A stretch of DNA of 64,000 nt from Nipponacmea schrenckii (Eukaryota; Mollusca; Gastropoda; Lottiidae): NCBI GenBank assembly GCA_030562195.1, contig CM060200.1, positions 6,758,001-6,822,000 on the forward strand, read 5' to 3'. The position numbers were made by a program, and so were the translations under genes. The notes beneath the pieces were generated by a model. It was not told the DNA's origin. It saw nothing but the letters and a program-made list of their open reading frames with translations, and did no database searches. Shown here in pieces: positions 12,230 through 51,000 of the stretch. How positions within the stretch are numbered: position 1 is the first letter of the stretch; each line of letters starts with the position of its first letter.

Positions 12230-13830
12230 AAGGTTTTGATAAGTCATATATATTGTCTAAAACACTTAGACTAGTTGATGATAACAGTGGTAAATCATTT
12301 TTTATATGCCCACATGAATATGTGTATGTATATTGTTGTCTGTCGGTCTGTCAACATGTTGTATACACTATAGAAGCTACAATTAGCAGTTAAGTTTGAA
12401 TTTGACAATTTTTGGGTGAATGGTTTTTGAGTTATTGGCCTTGACTTAGTTAAATTACGTCAAAATTTTATTGTTAATGCAATAGAAGCTGCAATTTTCT
12501 ATAGATTTTGATGAAACTCAGTGTGAGTTTTGACATTGATAAGACGGGGGTCAAGGTCGAATTTGAGGATTTTTCAATGAATATTTTTTGAGTAATTGCC
12601 CTTGACAAAGTAAAATCACGTCAAATTTTTAATGTGGTTGCAATAAAGGCTACGGTTTTCTATGGATTTCGATGAAACTTGGTGTGAGAATTGATTAGAC
12701 CTCAGTCAAGTTTGAAATTGACAATTTTTCATAAATGGTTTATTGTCCTTGACTTTGTAAAACTTCGATTGTGGGTAGGGGTAGATTTCGATTAAACTTG
12801 GTATGAGTATTGGAGTAGATAAGATGGTGGTCAAGTTTGAATTTGATGAACGGATTTTCCATGAACAGTTTTTGAGTTATTGCCCTTGACTTAGTAAAAT
12901 TGCATTATAATGGTATTGTTTGTGCATAGAAGCTGCAGTTTTCAAAGGATTTAGATGAAAATTGGTGTTAAGAGTGAAGAATTTCCTAGAAACTTATGTG
13001 TAAAGCACGGGCGAAGGTCACAAACTTGGTGTGAGCAATGGCTTGAACAAAATTTTCAATGAATGTTATTGCCCAATATATTATTCAATTTCAATGCTGC
13101 CAGTTGGCGTACATTACCTTGCCTGGCAAGCTATCTTTACAAAATTTAAACATATAAAAAATATACCTTCAACACATTTTATATGAACATGTTGATAATA
13201 GTGGTAAATCAATTTTTATAATAAACATATTAAAGAGGTACCTACAACACATTTTATATCTCAAATAGCCTACTCAAAGTTGATGATTATTGTGGTAATT
13301 AATGTGTTATATTAAAAATATACCTACAACAAATTTTATATCTAAAATACTGATGAATATAGTGGTAAATCATTTATCCTAATACAACACATTTAATACT
13401 GCATCTAAAACATTAAGGTGGGTAAACAGGTTGTAAATCATTTATCCTAATAAATTATTGTGAATGATATACCTATAGCCTACCTACACACACATATTAT
13501 TATCTAAAACACTTATTATAAATTGATGATTATAGTGGTAAATGATTTTTCATAATAAAAATGTTTATGGAAAACATAATTTCGTACTAACTTTATTTGA
13601 GTGATGTTTCTACCAATTTGAATTTGTTTAATTCATCCAACACCTGTACTAAATGCCATTTAAAGATTATAAAAATGCTATTAACATATTCCTATACAAC
13701 ACATTCAATATCTTAAACACTAGGCTAGTCGATGAAAATTAAAAAAAAAAATACTAACACTGTAAATCAATTATTATATTTATAATAAACACATAATTTA
13801 TATCTATAGACGGCCTAGGCAATTTATACA
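12230..13830. repeat. Degenerate ~100-bp tandem array interrupted by a second repeat element
   Basis: Units with the words tacaacacattttatatct, gatgattatagtggtaaatc and ttataataaacat recur from about 13140 to 13830, and one similar unit lies at 12235-12300. The stretch between (about 12305-13140) is a different element with four diverged copies of a roughly 150-bp module: the word ttattgcccttgacttagt or variants at about 12431, 12594, 12741 and 12879, each followed by 'gaagctgcaattttc' and 'gatgaaacttggtgtgag'-like words. No ORF is conserved across it. Confidence 0.65.
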
Positions 13831-14189
13831 ATAAAATTATTGCTTAAGATTTGCTAGTTTTGTGTCATATTCTCTTAATCTACATGTAGTAAGCCTGAGG
13901 AACCGAAAAGGTTTCAGCATAGATTTATGACATAAAGCAGTTTTATGTTATGTCAGATTGAATTGGTACTATTTATTAGAACATTAATATTGAGTCTACT
14001 ATTATGCATAGGAACAGTTACAGGAAATATCACTGACACGTTCAGTGTCAAGCTCGAACAAGTTTTATTTCATATCAACTTCTGTCTAAAAAGTAATAAA
14101 CATTGCCAGTAAAAGTCCTTTTTTTCTTTATATACAATAAAACATATTTATGTAATTTGACTACCTTGCCCTACTTTTATTAACACACG
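13831..14189. other. Upstream flank of the DNAJB gene, no feature seen
   Basis: Non-coding AT-rich sequence up to the heat-shock elements. No repeat or ORF can be supported here. Confidence 0.4.
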
Positions 14190-14210
14190 TTCTGGAAGAG
14201 ACTTCTAGAA
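14190..14210 (+). promoter_or_regulatory. Distal heat-shock element
   Basis: Two inverted HSF half-site pairs, TTCtgGAA (14190-14197) and TTCtaGAA (14203-14210), sit about 107-127 bp upstream of the TATA box of the DNAJB gene. Confidence 0.7.
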
Positions 14211-14275
14211 TGATTGACGGGGATTCCCAACAAATAGACATACGTGATTGGACGATTACTAAAGGGAAATGACGT

Positions 14276-14308
14276 GAAGGTTCTCGAATGATCTGGAACA
14301 TTCGGGAA
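14276..14308 (+). promoter_or_regulatory. Proximal heat-shock element, seven 5-bp units
   Basis: HSF half-sites fall on an exact 5-bp grid: GAA 14276, TTC 14281, GAA 14286, ATC 14291 (imperfect), GAA 14296, TTC 14301, GAA 14306. Six of seven are perfect, including an uninterrupted GAAnnTTCnnGAA. This predicts strong HSF1-driven, heat-inducible transcription of the downstream HSP40 gene. Confidence 0.85.
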
Positions 14309-14316
14309 AGTCCAAA

Positions 14317-14324
14317 TATAAATA
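14317..14324 (+). promoter_or_regulatory. TATA box of the DNAJB gene
   Basis: TATAAATA lies 8 bp after the proximal heat-shock element and about 140 bp before the start codon, predicting transcription start near 14347. HSE plus TATA is the usual layout of inducible heat-shock genes. Confidence 0.75.
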
Positions 14325-14464
14325 AAGTCAACTTGTACGTCGCCACTGAATTAGTTTAATAGGAAACAAGTTGCTAAGCAGACGTATAGTTTGTGCGATT
14401 TAAATTGAGAAATATATTTAAACCAAGTTTAACAGTGAATTTTCTGTACTGAAAGACATTTTTG

Positions 14465-15529
14465 ATGATGGGCAAAGACTATTACAACATTCTTGGTATA
14501 ACCAAGTCTGCAAATGAAGATGAAATCAAGAAAGCTTACAAGAAAATGGCGTTGAAATACCACCCTGACAAAAACAAATCACCAGGTGCGGAGGAAAAGT
14601 TCAAAGAAATAGCTGAGGCCTATGATGTGTTGGGAGATCCAAATAAAAGGGAAGTTTTTGATAAGTATGGAGAGGAAGGATTGAAAGGTGGAATGCCAGG
14701 CGGACAAGCTAATGGACCAATGCCTGGGGGTGAGAGAGCTGGAACTGGAAATACCTTTCACTATACTTTCCATGGTGATCCTCACCAAACATTCAAAATG
14801 TTTTTTGGAGATGATGACCCATTTCGAAGCTTTTTCGGGGGTCAACAAGGATTTGGTGGTGGATTGGGAGGACATGAGCATATGGAGGTTGATGACGATC
14901 CTTTTGGACACTTTGGTAGAGGTGGTGGTATGAACATGATGGGAGGTAGAGGGCCTAGACAACCTCAAAGATCTAAACGTCAAGATCCTGCCATTGTCAA
15001 AGAATTACAGACGCCTTTAGAGGAGATATTAAATGGTGCTACCAGAAAATTAAAGATAACCAGGAAAGTTATGAATCCTGATGGTCGATCTGTAAGGACT
15101 GAAGACAAGATATTAACTGTGGAGATTAAAAAAGGATGGAAAGCTGGAACGAAAATAACATTCCCTAAAGAAGGAGATCAAAGCCCAAATAGTGTTCCAG
15201 CAGATGTTGTATTCATAATCAAAGATAAACCTCATCACCTCTTCAAACGGGACGGATCAGACATTCGGTATAAGGCAACATTGTCTCTCAGAGATGCTTT
15301 GTGTGGTGGAACTATAAATATACCAACATTAGAGGGACGACAAATTCCATTGCATTTATCTGAAGTTGTGAAACCACAGACTATTCGTAGAATTCAAGGA
15401 GAAGGACTACCTCATCCAAAACAACCATCGAAACGCGGTGATCTGATTATAGAATTTGACATTAAATTTCCAAGTAACATTAGCCCGTCAGTACGTAGTC
15501 AATTAAAGGACCTAATACCTACATCCTAA
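14465..15529 (+). CDS. HSP40 co-chaperone, DnaJ subfamily B (DNAJB1/4/5 type), intronless
   Basis: This type II J-protein stimulates HSP70 ATPase and delivers misfolded clients, acting in cytosol and nucleus. The frame is 354 aa from ATG 14465; the next codon is also ATG, and the family-typical MGKDYY begins there (14468). The J domain (about residues 2-70) has the HPD triad in [18 protein letters not shown] and ends in [13 protein letters not shown] Gly/Phe- and Met-rich linker follows (about 72-165), then the two beta-sandwich substrate-binding domains and C-terminal dimerisation segment, with [13 protein letters not shown] and RGDLIIEF. Human DNAJB1, 4 and 5 are 337-348 aa, so it is full length. 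The whole frame lies in one exon, unlike the vertebrate genes, and fits the heat-inducible promoter upstream. B1, B4 and B5 cannot be told apart by eye. Two long antisense or out-of-frame ORFs here are shadows. Confidence 0.95.
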   Translation: MMGKDYYNILGITKSANEDEIKKAYKKMALKYHPDKNKSPGAEEKFKEIAEAYDVLGDPNKREVFDKYGEEGLKGGMPGGQANGPMPGGERAGTGNTFHYTFHGDPHQTFKMFFGDDDPFRSFFGGQQGFGGGLGGHEHMEVDDDPFGHFGRGGGMNMMGGRGPRQPQRSKRQDPAIVKELQTPLEEILNGATRKLKITRKVMNPDGRSVRTEDKILTVEIKKGWKAGTKITFPKEGDQSPNSVPADVVFIIKDKPHHLFKRDGSDIRYKATLSLRDALCGGTINIPTLEGRQIPLHLSEVVKPQTIRRIQGEGLPHPKQPSKRGDLIIEFDIKFPSNISPSVRSQLKDLIPTS

Positions 15530-16110
15530 TAATGTCAGTGAACCGGTAATCAAGTTTGGATTAATGACTTCCCGGTGATAAAAAAAAAACTCATTAAAAG
15601 TGACAAGACACGAAAATCAAGATATTGATCTAGGCCAGGTTAAAGTTTCAAACTTTGTGCTATTTGGTATGAGGTTGAGTGTGTGAGTGAAATAAGTTAG
15701 TCTGATATAATGAGTGGGTGAGGAAATATGTAAAAATAAACCTGATGCTATTTCCATCTTTGTGTCAGAGATTTTGGTACATTGCCAGTAAATAAATTAG
15801 TTCAACTTCAAAATATCATGATATTTGAATTAGTCAGAACTTAAAAAAATCAACTGACTTGATTTTGTTGTATGTACTATAATGTAAATGAAAGAATGAA
15901 AGGTTTATGTAAAATTTCAGTTTAGTATTATTTATTGTTATAGGTTGACAGGACAATTTGTATGATAGCACAGTTTCAATTTTCTACAATTATCTACTTG
16001 AATTTGAAAGGAATGTTTATTTGTATAAGTTTGTTTTATAACTCTGACAATAAATTCATGCTTTTGTAACTGTGATAGATGATTGTACATGAATAAAAGA
16101 GTTCAACAGT
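15530..16110 (+). other. DNAJB gene 3' UTR
   Basis: AT-rich non-coding sequence follows the TAA. AATAAA signals lie at 15791-15796, 16049-16054 and 16092-16097; the last two are the better candidates for the 3' end. Confidence 0.5.
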
Positions 16111-18117
16111 TAAAATGGGTCAATATTATATCTACATACAATCTAGTCACCAGGCATTGTGCCAATGATAAGTAGGCCTATATTTATACAGTGGCTTGGT
16201 GCTCTAAAAACTTTACGTCTATAGCTTGAGAATTTGAAATGGAATAAGTTTCTTTTCACAGAAGTGAATATTTCAGTATTTGAAGCTTAGCTACTCTGAT
16301 GTTACCAGGTGGGCAGAGCACATGAATTTGTTGCAAATTAGTATTGTTTAATTGTGGCAAACCTAGTCTTTCAGTCGAAAGCTGATTATAACTGTGTATT
16401 TCATTCTATCAAATGAAATATATGAACAATTTCAATGCTTGAAATTACCGGAAACAAAAACCCATTGATTAAGCATATTAACTGTTCTAAGGAATGTACT
16501 GTACGCTGATCAAATCGCATTACAACACAAGCTTTCCACTTAAGAGACAATTGAATAAAACAACTACCTGAAACAAAATCTTGGTCGAAATGAGAGGGCT
16601 ATATTCCTGATAAGATTTACCTTTTGTTAGAACATGTCATGTCAGGTTCAGAGTTTGGGATTCTTTCTACCAACTGGTTCTTGGCCAAACCTCTTATAAT
16701 TGATTTGTCACCAGAATTGAGTTAAGATGATTTATTAAAGGTCATCAGCCCTTCACACACTTCACCAGATCAAAACCCACAAGCACCCCTTTTTTTGGAC
16801 ATTACCAAGCGTATGACATCACCAACTGTGCTATACAACCTCATTATAATTATTTACAGCCTTCCAATGAATCAGACATTAGCTTGTGACAAGAAATTAC
16901 AAACCTCTTGTTGAAACTGAAAGTTTCTGATATAAAAATACTTATGAAATTTTATGTACCGGTAATAATTTATTTATAGTACACAAAATTATAACACTAG
17001 GTCATAGATTTTATGATGCATAAAAAATGATGTCAAACTGACAGTAAACTTTCAGGTTCTACCAGTCTGATTTACATACGTGACGATATCTTCATACTTG
17101 AATACACTCATAAAAACATGTACACAGTTAACATTACAACTTAATGGCATACAGGTCTCTTTCCATTTTATCTGCTAAAAAATACATAGTTGAATTTATG
17201 TGGATTTTTCAAACAATAATTACAGAAACAGATCTAGAATAACATCTTTGGTCAAAAAAACAAAAGACATATAAGAAACAACAAAATTATACTATACAAA
17301 GGATATAATCTTAAAATCATGAGAATCTTGTCCATCAGCCTCCTTTGAGTTCATGTTTCTAAAATGTTTAAGTTCATTGCTGGAGAGTTAATTTTTATTC
17401 CCAAAACAGATTTTGTCAATTGAAAACGAAAATTAGAGTAATTTGTTCAAGTTTCTATTATCAGAAAAAGATGGACATTGTTCAAATAATGAGAAATTGT
17501 ATGTTGATTGCTAGAGGACTGAAAGTGTTTTGTAAAAATGTTATTCAACGCACAAAGACAGATATTATACATTTATTCACATTCATTGATTTTTAAACAC
17601 TTCTCTTGAAACAAAAATTAAATTGTTTGCCAACAAACAGACTTTTGTTGTGTGCTTTGGCTTTTAAGGTTGTGAAATATAATGAACAATATGCCATAGA
17701 CAATTAACATCTATGCTTACCATACCTATTCACAACTAGTACTGGAAAAGCAGAATTAGCTGCTTAATTCTCCACAATTATGAAAAGAGATGGGCTAAAT
17801 ATCAATAAATTAGAGGACTGTGTTACATAATTATGAATAATGACTGACAGAAATCTAGAGGTTCCGTCATATCTGATTTAAGAGAATCCAACTCCCTTGA
17901 AACAGACGACATTTATACCTATGAGAAATTATGTAAACTTTTATATCAATTGAGTCTCTTATTTGAATTGCAAATAGTTTTCAAGGGTAGTAAATGTCTC
18001 TCTTTTAACATAGTCTAGTCTATTTACCTCTCATGTGTTATATAGTTTACTGGAACATATTCACCTATATAATGTTACATAACAATCTAACATAAATATA
18101 CAACAAACAACAATATA
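16111..18117. other. DNAJB / RAD54L convergent intergenic region
   Basis: The two genes converge here. The stretch contains a diverged dispersed repeat (about 16632-16790) and, near 17572-17577, a TTTATT that reads AATAAA on the minus strand and could end RAD54L. No coding sequence is supported. Confidence 0.4.
16632..16790 (+). repeat. Dispersed repeat family A, diverged copy
   Basis: It shares tctaccaactggttcttgg, ccaaacctctt and a ggtcatcagcccttcacaca-like 3' part with copies at 36330-36560 and 57525-57680, all in the same orientation. It looks like an old SINE copy. Confidence 0.55.
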
Positions 18118-27818
<9,701 letters not shown>

Positions 27819-28144
27819 CTTGTGGTATTGGGCTATTTTAAGTCGACAGGTGTCCACTGTTATTCAAAACTTTGTGAAACATATAGTTTGGATCAAGAAA
27901 TTAAAGGAAAATACACTGACAAAACATTTCGAAGATCACCGCCATTTTGGTGGAAACCTTTAGTCTGAAACGAGGCCTCCAATCGACAAGAACTTTGAGT
28001 CACGTGTCTGACAGGCTTCCTACAGAGGGACTGACTGACGCTGTATGTAGGTCACAGGGTGAAAGGGTTGTTATGGTCAAATTTTCGGATTGTGGCCTGA
28101 AAATTTGACCATCGAATGGCGAAAGGGGTTCGAGGGAATCAAAG
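27819..28144. promoter_or_regulatory. Divergent RAD54L / DOT1L promoter
   Basis: Only 326 bp separate the two start codons, which point away from each other, so both 5' UTRs and promoters must lie here (apart from possible unrecognised UTR introns). No TATA box is evident. A YY1-like site, ccgccattttgg, lies at 27939-27950. The stretch is less AT-rich than its surroundings. Confidence 0.7.
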
Positions 28145-44476
<16,332 letters not shown>

Positions 44477-47400
44477 GATGGTGCTGGAAATAGGGGTAGA
44501 TTTTTAGGTAGGTATATAGGTCCTTTTGCTGATTGATTCTTTTGAAAATGTTTTATTAAGACAAAATTCAATCTATCTCTATGATTGCTTTAGCTAAATC
44601 TATGTCTTTTATAGCTGGTAGCAATGTGAGATCATTGACCTTCCTATTAATAATTTTCTTGTCTTCTATAGGCGTATCTCCTATAATAACTAATATTAGT
44701 TTAATAGATTGTTATATTGCATTTAACAATTAGTTTATCTCACTGAAATTTACTGTTATAACAGAATTGTTGAAAATTCTTTTTCAGGTTATACTTGGTT
44801 AGTTTTATTAAATAATCAACAAGCACAACATTATACACATAGATAAGAACAGCTGAAGAATATAATATGGGTATAAAAAAGATCAAGCTCAATCTTCAGG
44901 TACAAGCAACTCGTCGAAACCTCATGATTCTTTACTAATTTACTAAAATTGTTACTAATTAAATAATTATAACTCAGGATTACAAACGAGTTGATTTAAA
45001 TAAATTGGATTCTGCCAGTCCTGATTTCAACTGTATTTGACTTTTAATGGATCAAAGGTCACCTATATAAAAAAAAAGGAAAACTAGTTAACTTGAACTT
45101 TAGAAAAAAATGCAGACATGTGAATTGAAAAAGCTCAATTTTGTCAGTGTTAATACTAATATGGTAGTGTTATTCAGGGTTTCTTTGTTATTTTGATTAT
45201 TTATGACTTAATTTATTCTTTGTAAACATTGTCAATGAATAATCAGGCCAAGCTTTTAGGTTAACTTTAGTTTCACTTTATCATAAATTAATATAATAGA
45301 AGTGATTAATACTGTTCAAAATCAATTGAAAGCAAGCATTGATTATATTTTCACTAACCAAGTGAAGAGTTATTTTCAGAGATATAAATCTAAGATAATA
45401 GAAAATAAAAAATGTCAACATGTATATGTTGAGGTATAGCCTATGTTGATTTATCAGATTTTGAACAGCATTTACATGAAGAGAGCATATAACAGAAATT
45501 TTTAGGGAATATATTCTGGTAGCCTATAACATTTATTAATAACAAAATGTTGTTACCATTGAATTTGAGACAATATTATTAGTGTTCTGTAAATCTGTTG
45601 TAGTCTGAACAGTCAAACAAAGATGGGTTACAAATCTGCTAGTACTGGTAGTACTTGAAACTTTGGGGCTTTAGTTTCATTTATGTGTAGGCTACTCCAC
45701 TGAGTGACATTTCTTGGCTTATGTTTCTGAATGTATATTACCAGTATATATTTCCATTGTTAAGTTTGCATGATTATTTATCAAATGGCTATCATATGTT
45801 ATAAGGCTCTCATATTGCAGTAACCTCTTGTACACTGAAAACAATTCTTTGTCGATTTTATTGAGAAAAAAAAAAAAATGGGATTCAGTATAGAATGTTA
45901 TTATTTCAATTGCCATGCACTAGGCAGGTCATTAGTAATCTCTAGGTTAGCTAGCTGTCACTTATTATATGCAAATATGAATATCAGTCTTAGGGTACAA
46001 ACAAAGTGTTTTGGATTTTGTCCAATTATTAGCTGATAGAATCCAGTGCCTAACAGAATAAAAATCTAACCTCCAGTTCTATTACATTTGAATAAGTATG
46101 CCAATATGAAAAACAATTGTTTGGAAAAGCAATATTTTAATAAAGCGACTTCATTTACTATTTTATGCTGTAAGATTATCAGACAAATGATCTGCTTCAG
46201 CTTGCACCCCTACTGAAGGTTAACATGTGACTGGGTAGGCTACTTTCAATTTCAAACATTAGTACCCTAAATCTGATGCTTATTGTAAATATTACTGCTG
46301 TATAAATAGCCCCTTAATTTAACACTGGGATTGACTATCTGACAAATAAATGGCAATTCAGTATTTTTTATAGAAATGTATATTTGATAAGTAAAAAGTG
46401 CCATAAAAACATTCCAAAATTTTAACACTGCCATGCAAAGTTTTGTTCTTATTTTGCCTTGAACAATTTCTAAATTTTTTCAAGATCTATACATGTCATA
46501 TGTATCAAGTTTATAGTGAAACGAAAATCAAATTGTCATTTATCTCTAAAGCTTCACGGAAAATTATAACTAAATATATTTAACATGTTATATCACCATG
46601 TTTTTTTTAATAAATCATATGTATATAATTTAACATTCAATATTTATTGATATCTCATATCATCTAGTAGATGTGATTTTAGATTTTTTTTTATTTAGTG
46701 TGATCTCTCTATTTTCGACAATTGACTAGTCGAACCTTACTGACCTTAGCTTTCAGTTTATGATTACCTAGATAGATAGTGCACTCATTTCCTTATATAA
46801 GTAACTTGACCTTTTGAGCACTAAGTTTTAATGAATAAATATCTTCCCTGGTCAGCTGATTCTCAAAAACTTAAAATATTATTTTAGTGTTCCAATCATC
46901 TGATTGGTCAATAGATTTAAGTACAGATTTGTTATCCAATAAGATTACTGTGTTTCTTAAAATCAGGATTTTATCTCAGTTAAGTTTTTGAGAATGTGAC
47001 CCCTGTTTTTCAGTAAAATAACTAATAACTTACAAAAGTATGACTTTACATGTCATCACTGGGGTATGTAAGTTTGTTGTCTTTAGAGCTGCTGCTAGTG
47101 TTCAAAGGGTTGAAATAACAATCCCTTGGTAACTTATTGACAGTTTAAATGGGAACAGGTATTATAATCTCATATTGTTTGTAAACTGTTTTAATATTTA
47201 AACTCAACTACTTCTTGAGGTTATTTAAGGAAATTATCTACGTATGAGGTTTTTAAGTAAATAAACCTCATTTACCGCCCCTAGAGGTTTATCTTCTTAA
47301 ATGAACGATGATTAGTGTTTTAATAGATACTTTATTTAATGATCAAATGATATTTTTGGGATTCAAATACTTTCTATTGTTCTTTTAATTTGTTATGAAA

Positions 47401-48081
47401 GATTTTTCAAGCTATTTTTTTATACGTACATTAAGTATACATATTTCAAGTTTAAAGGCAACTCAATTTATTGTTGGAAGTCCTCCACACATTGAATATA
47501 ATTTGAAGGCAGGATATCATTACCTTTATCTAATTGAAATGTCTTTGTTAAAATATCTCTTAATCATACCCTGCCTTTAAAAAAATCCACAATGAGTGTA
47601 GGCCATCGGTTAGATTCTAATAACACTTAGCAATATTAAGGGTATAAAATGAATGGTTATATTAAATATATGAGAATGAAGTTGTTGTAATAGAGTATTA
47701 TATTTGTGAATAGAAGATGGATATTGTAAAGTATATTGTTATTGTACAGAAGTATAGAAAGTTTAAGTTGTGTGCTATTCAGATTGTTTGTTGGTCAATT
47801 TTCATGCTTGTTCCAGTCTTCAAATAAATTTCATTTCAAATATTTGTCATTTCTGATTATCAATGGACAGTCAACTGTTACTGGACAATACAATGCTTTA
47901 GACAGACGAGAATTGTAGTCTTTTAACTTCAAAGAGCAATATGAAGATGTAATCTCTAAAAATATTAAAAGAGATGTAAATGACACCAGAAGTGATTAGA
48001 AGTCCTTATTTTAAATTAATGCACAGTTTTAATTTAACATTTATTTATTTAATATCCGGCCAAATCAACAGGCCTGGTTTA
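44477..48081 (+). other. DOT1L 3' UTR and DOT1L / KAT14 convergent spacer
   Basis: No coding sequence is supported in these 3.6 kb. The frame-open stretches are short and have no similarity. Several plus-strand AATAAA signals occur; 47823-47828 is the most distal good one. TTTATT at 48040-48045 and 48044-48049 reads AATAAA on the minus strand about 35-40 bp past the KAT14 stop. The two transcripts may therefore nearly meet. Confidence 0.5.
48040..48049 (-). terminator. Probable KAT14 polyadenylation signal
   Basis: Two overlapping AATAAA hexamers on the minus strand lie 33-42 bp downstream of the KAT14 stop codon, which predicts a very short 3' UTR. Confidence 0.6.
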
Positions 48082-51000
48082 TTATCTTCTCAACCTGAGA
48101 AAGTAGGCGTGTTTACAGTCTTTACTATCTACAGGATAATATTTATCATAAAAATCTAGTAGAAATTCTTCTGGTTTAAAACCAAATTTCTGGTACAATA
48201 ACATAGCAGGATTCGTAGCAGAAACATGTAATGTCACATCTTTACCCATACATGTCTGAAAAAACATTAGATAATTCTGTTTTAATATCATTCTTGGTAT
48301 TTTAATTTATCCAAGGTCATTTTAAACTAGACTTATCAACTAAATGACTATGGTTTATTATGTCACGGTTCTGAAACTGGTTCCTTAAACTCCTAAACAA
48401 GGACAAAACTTGTTATTTTGAGACTAATTTGAATAACTGAGTAAAATAATACTGCTTAATAAAGGTTATTGTAATCGGAGAAAAATTAAAATTAATAAAA
48501 GTTACCTGTATAAGATGGTAAACCATAAATTTAGCAATACCAGCCCGTCTCCATTCAGGATGGGTAAATAAATATGATATATATGCTTCATTATATTTTA
48601 CATCTGGTACCATAAATGCAAAACCTATCACAATTTTCCTGAAATTCAATAGCTTTATAAAGACAAGTTACACAAGTATCAGGACAGTATCAATCAACAC
48701 ATCTACTTAGATATTAATGATTATTGTAAACTTTGTATGAGTATATGGTACCAATGCACATTTCCTTCTATTTACAACATACTCACCTACCGTGATTCTG
48801 ACATCTGTGGTTCATTTAGTTTAATAAAGGCTGTTTTCGTTCAGCAAATACATACTAAGCCTTAAAAACCCAGCATTTCAATAGTTACCAATTACCTTAT
48901 ACACTTAATTTTGATGATCTTTACCATTACCACAACAATTAGATTTATTAAATCTGAACAAGTATGATGAACATCATCTTATATATATTAACGTATTTAG
49001 TGTGTATAGAAAAGTCCATCCCAACTGAAAGTTCATCAATTCATATGGAGTATCTTGGATTTAAAAAATACTTACCTAAATAACACAACACAACTAAAAT
49101 CTGGATAATGGAGACATTCAGACACTGTAAAAGAAGATATTTATTTACAGTTTACATATAGTATTTTTATACTTCTTATATAAAAATATGATATTCTTTA
49201 TAATAAATATGGATCAATGGGTAATTCAGATGCTGAACAGTGAATTATTTATGTCAGAGTGTGGTCATATTCAAAATATCAAGCTATTACCGGTACTAAC
49301 TTCATTTTATACCTTGACAACAATATTCAATATTTTTGTTTTACAGAAGTTTACAAATGCAGACATTTGATTGGATTGTACGTTTGCAAATGTAGCCAAT
49401 CAGAGTCCTCAAGAGAAAAATCTGTCTATGTAGGGCTACGATTGGGTAAATTCCCTAGCAGGAAACCTAAAAAAAAAATGGCTTCATTATTGTAGTCAAG
49501 GTATAAACTAAAGTTTGTAATAGCTTGACATGGTGGAAAAATAATCTGGTAGAAGAGTTTACATTTAGTAAACCGAGCCAAAAATTCATAACACATCTCA
49601 ATTGTAAATTTATAAAGTCTGTAGTAACAATTTACATTATTCTTCTCTAAAGTTTACATATAAGATATAATACATGATAATAATACATACAGTCTATATG
49701 TGGCCAGAAGAATTGTTGTGATAATATATTAACTGATGGTATATGTTCTGGTCTTACATAACAATAGTCTATAGATGGTGGATCACTAGCTTTCCAATTT
49801 CTATCATTTCTACAACATAGATAAACATGGAACTTACATGATATATCATGGGGTTATATACTTTACTGTCCCAATTACAATACTTAATATGAAAGATACT
49901 CTTGAAAGCACTAGCTGTGGCTTCAGATTTTTCTGTCCCTTGAGGAAGATTGAAAATAACTGCACAAAATCATCCAGCAGACGACAACCTAACTTGCCAC
50001 CAAAAAGTATTTCAAATGTATAATGCACTCATAAAACACAATATTTGATATGTTTTCTTAAACCTTTATAAAATTTAAACATTATTTAAAATGGAAACTG
50101 TAGAATAAAATACAATAAAAAATATCGTACCTGTGAGGATATGCTTTTATTTCTTCTAATAATTTCATTTTCAATGGTCGTGATTCATAATCTCTTCTGA
50201 TAAATGGTTTTAAGATTCTAAAAAAAAAGGAAATGTTTTCACACTTAATCATTATATTATTTGCAGAAATTCGTATCTAACTGAATAAAAGGAAAGTATA
50301 AAGGAAATTTAAAAATTTGTCAGAGGCATACAGAACTCAAACTAAGAAATTTATTTTCTATTTCTATATAATATGTCTTTCTATATATTGAAGATTCTCC
50401 ATAAATGTCATTTCAACTTTTTAACGCGGATAATTCTTGACATACATTGAAGGCTCAAATCAATTGTAATCACATTACTGTGTATCTTAGCTTAAAATAA
50501 AAATTCTGTTTCTAAGGTATGATTGGACACTTCCGTATTTCCAATTTAGTTACGACAGGTTATTAAAATACAAACAATTCTAAAGGTCTTGTCTTAAGAT
50601 TCTATGCATCTAAATATACCTTAAATTAAAAGACAATATAAACTAACATGTTCATCAGTTAAGAAATATTTCTCAGTTTTAATATAATGATCAAATATAA
50701 GCAAGTATACCTGGTAGTATATGGGCTTCTTATACTTTGTAACTGGTGATCATCTGTTCCTATTAAGCGATTGATAAAACAGGGTCTCTCTGGCTGTAAC
50801 TCTACAGATGAATGCTTACCTATCTAAAAACAAAAACTAAATGTTCGTCAAGCAAAGATATAAAGACACAATCAATCCACTTAGTTTTCAGGTACAGACA
50901 AAGAGACAATTATGATAGCAAGACCTTTAACCCTTTGAATACTAAGTCACTATACCATAATACCAGAGTGAAGTTCCTGTAACCAATTATTGATGTCAAA

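Noticed and set aside
14579..14983. 134-codon minus-strand frame
   Set aside because: Shadow of the DNAJB coding sequence with no similarity of its own.
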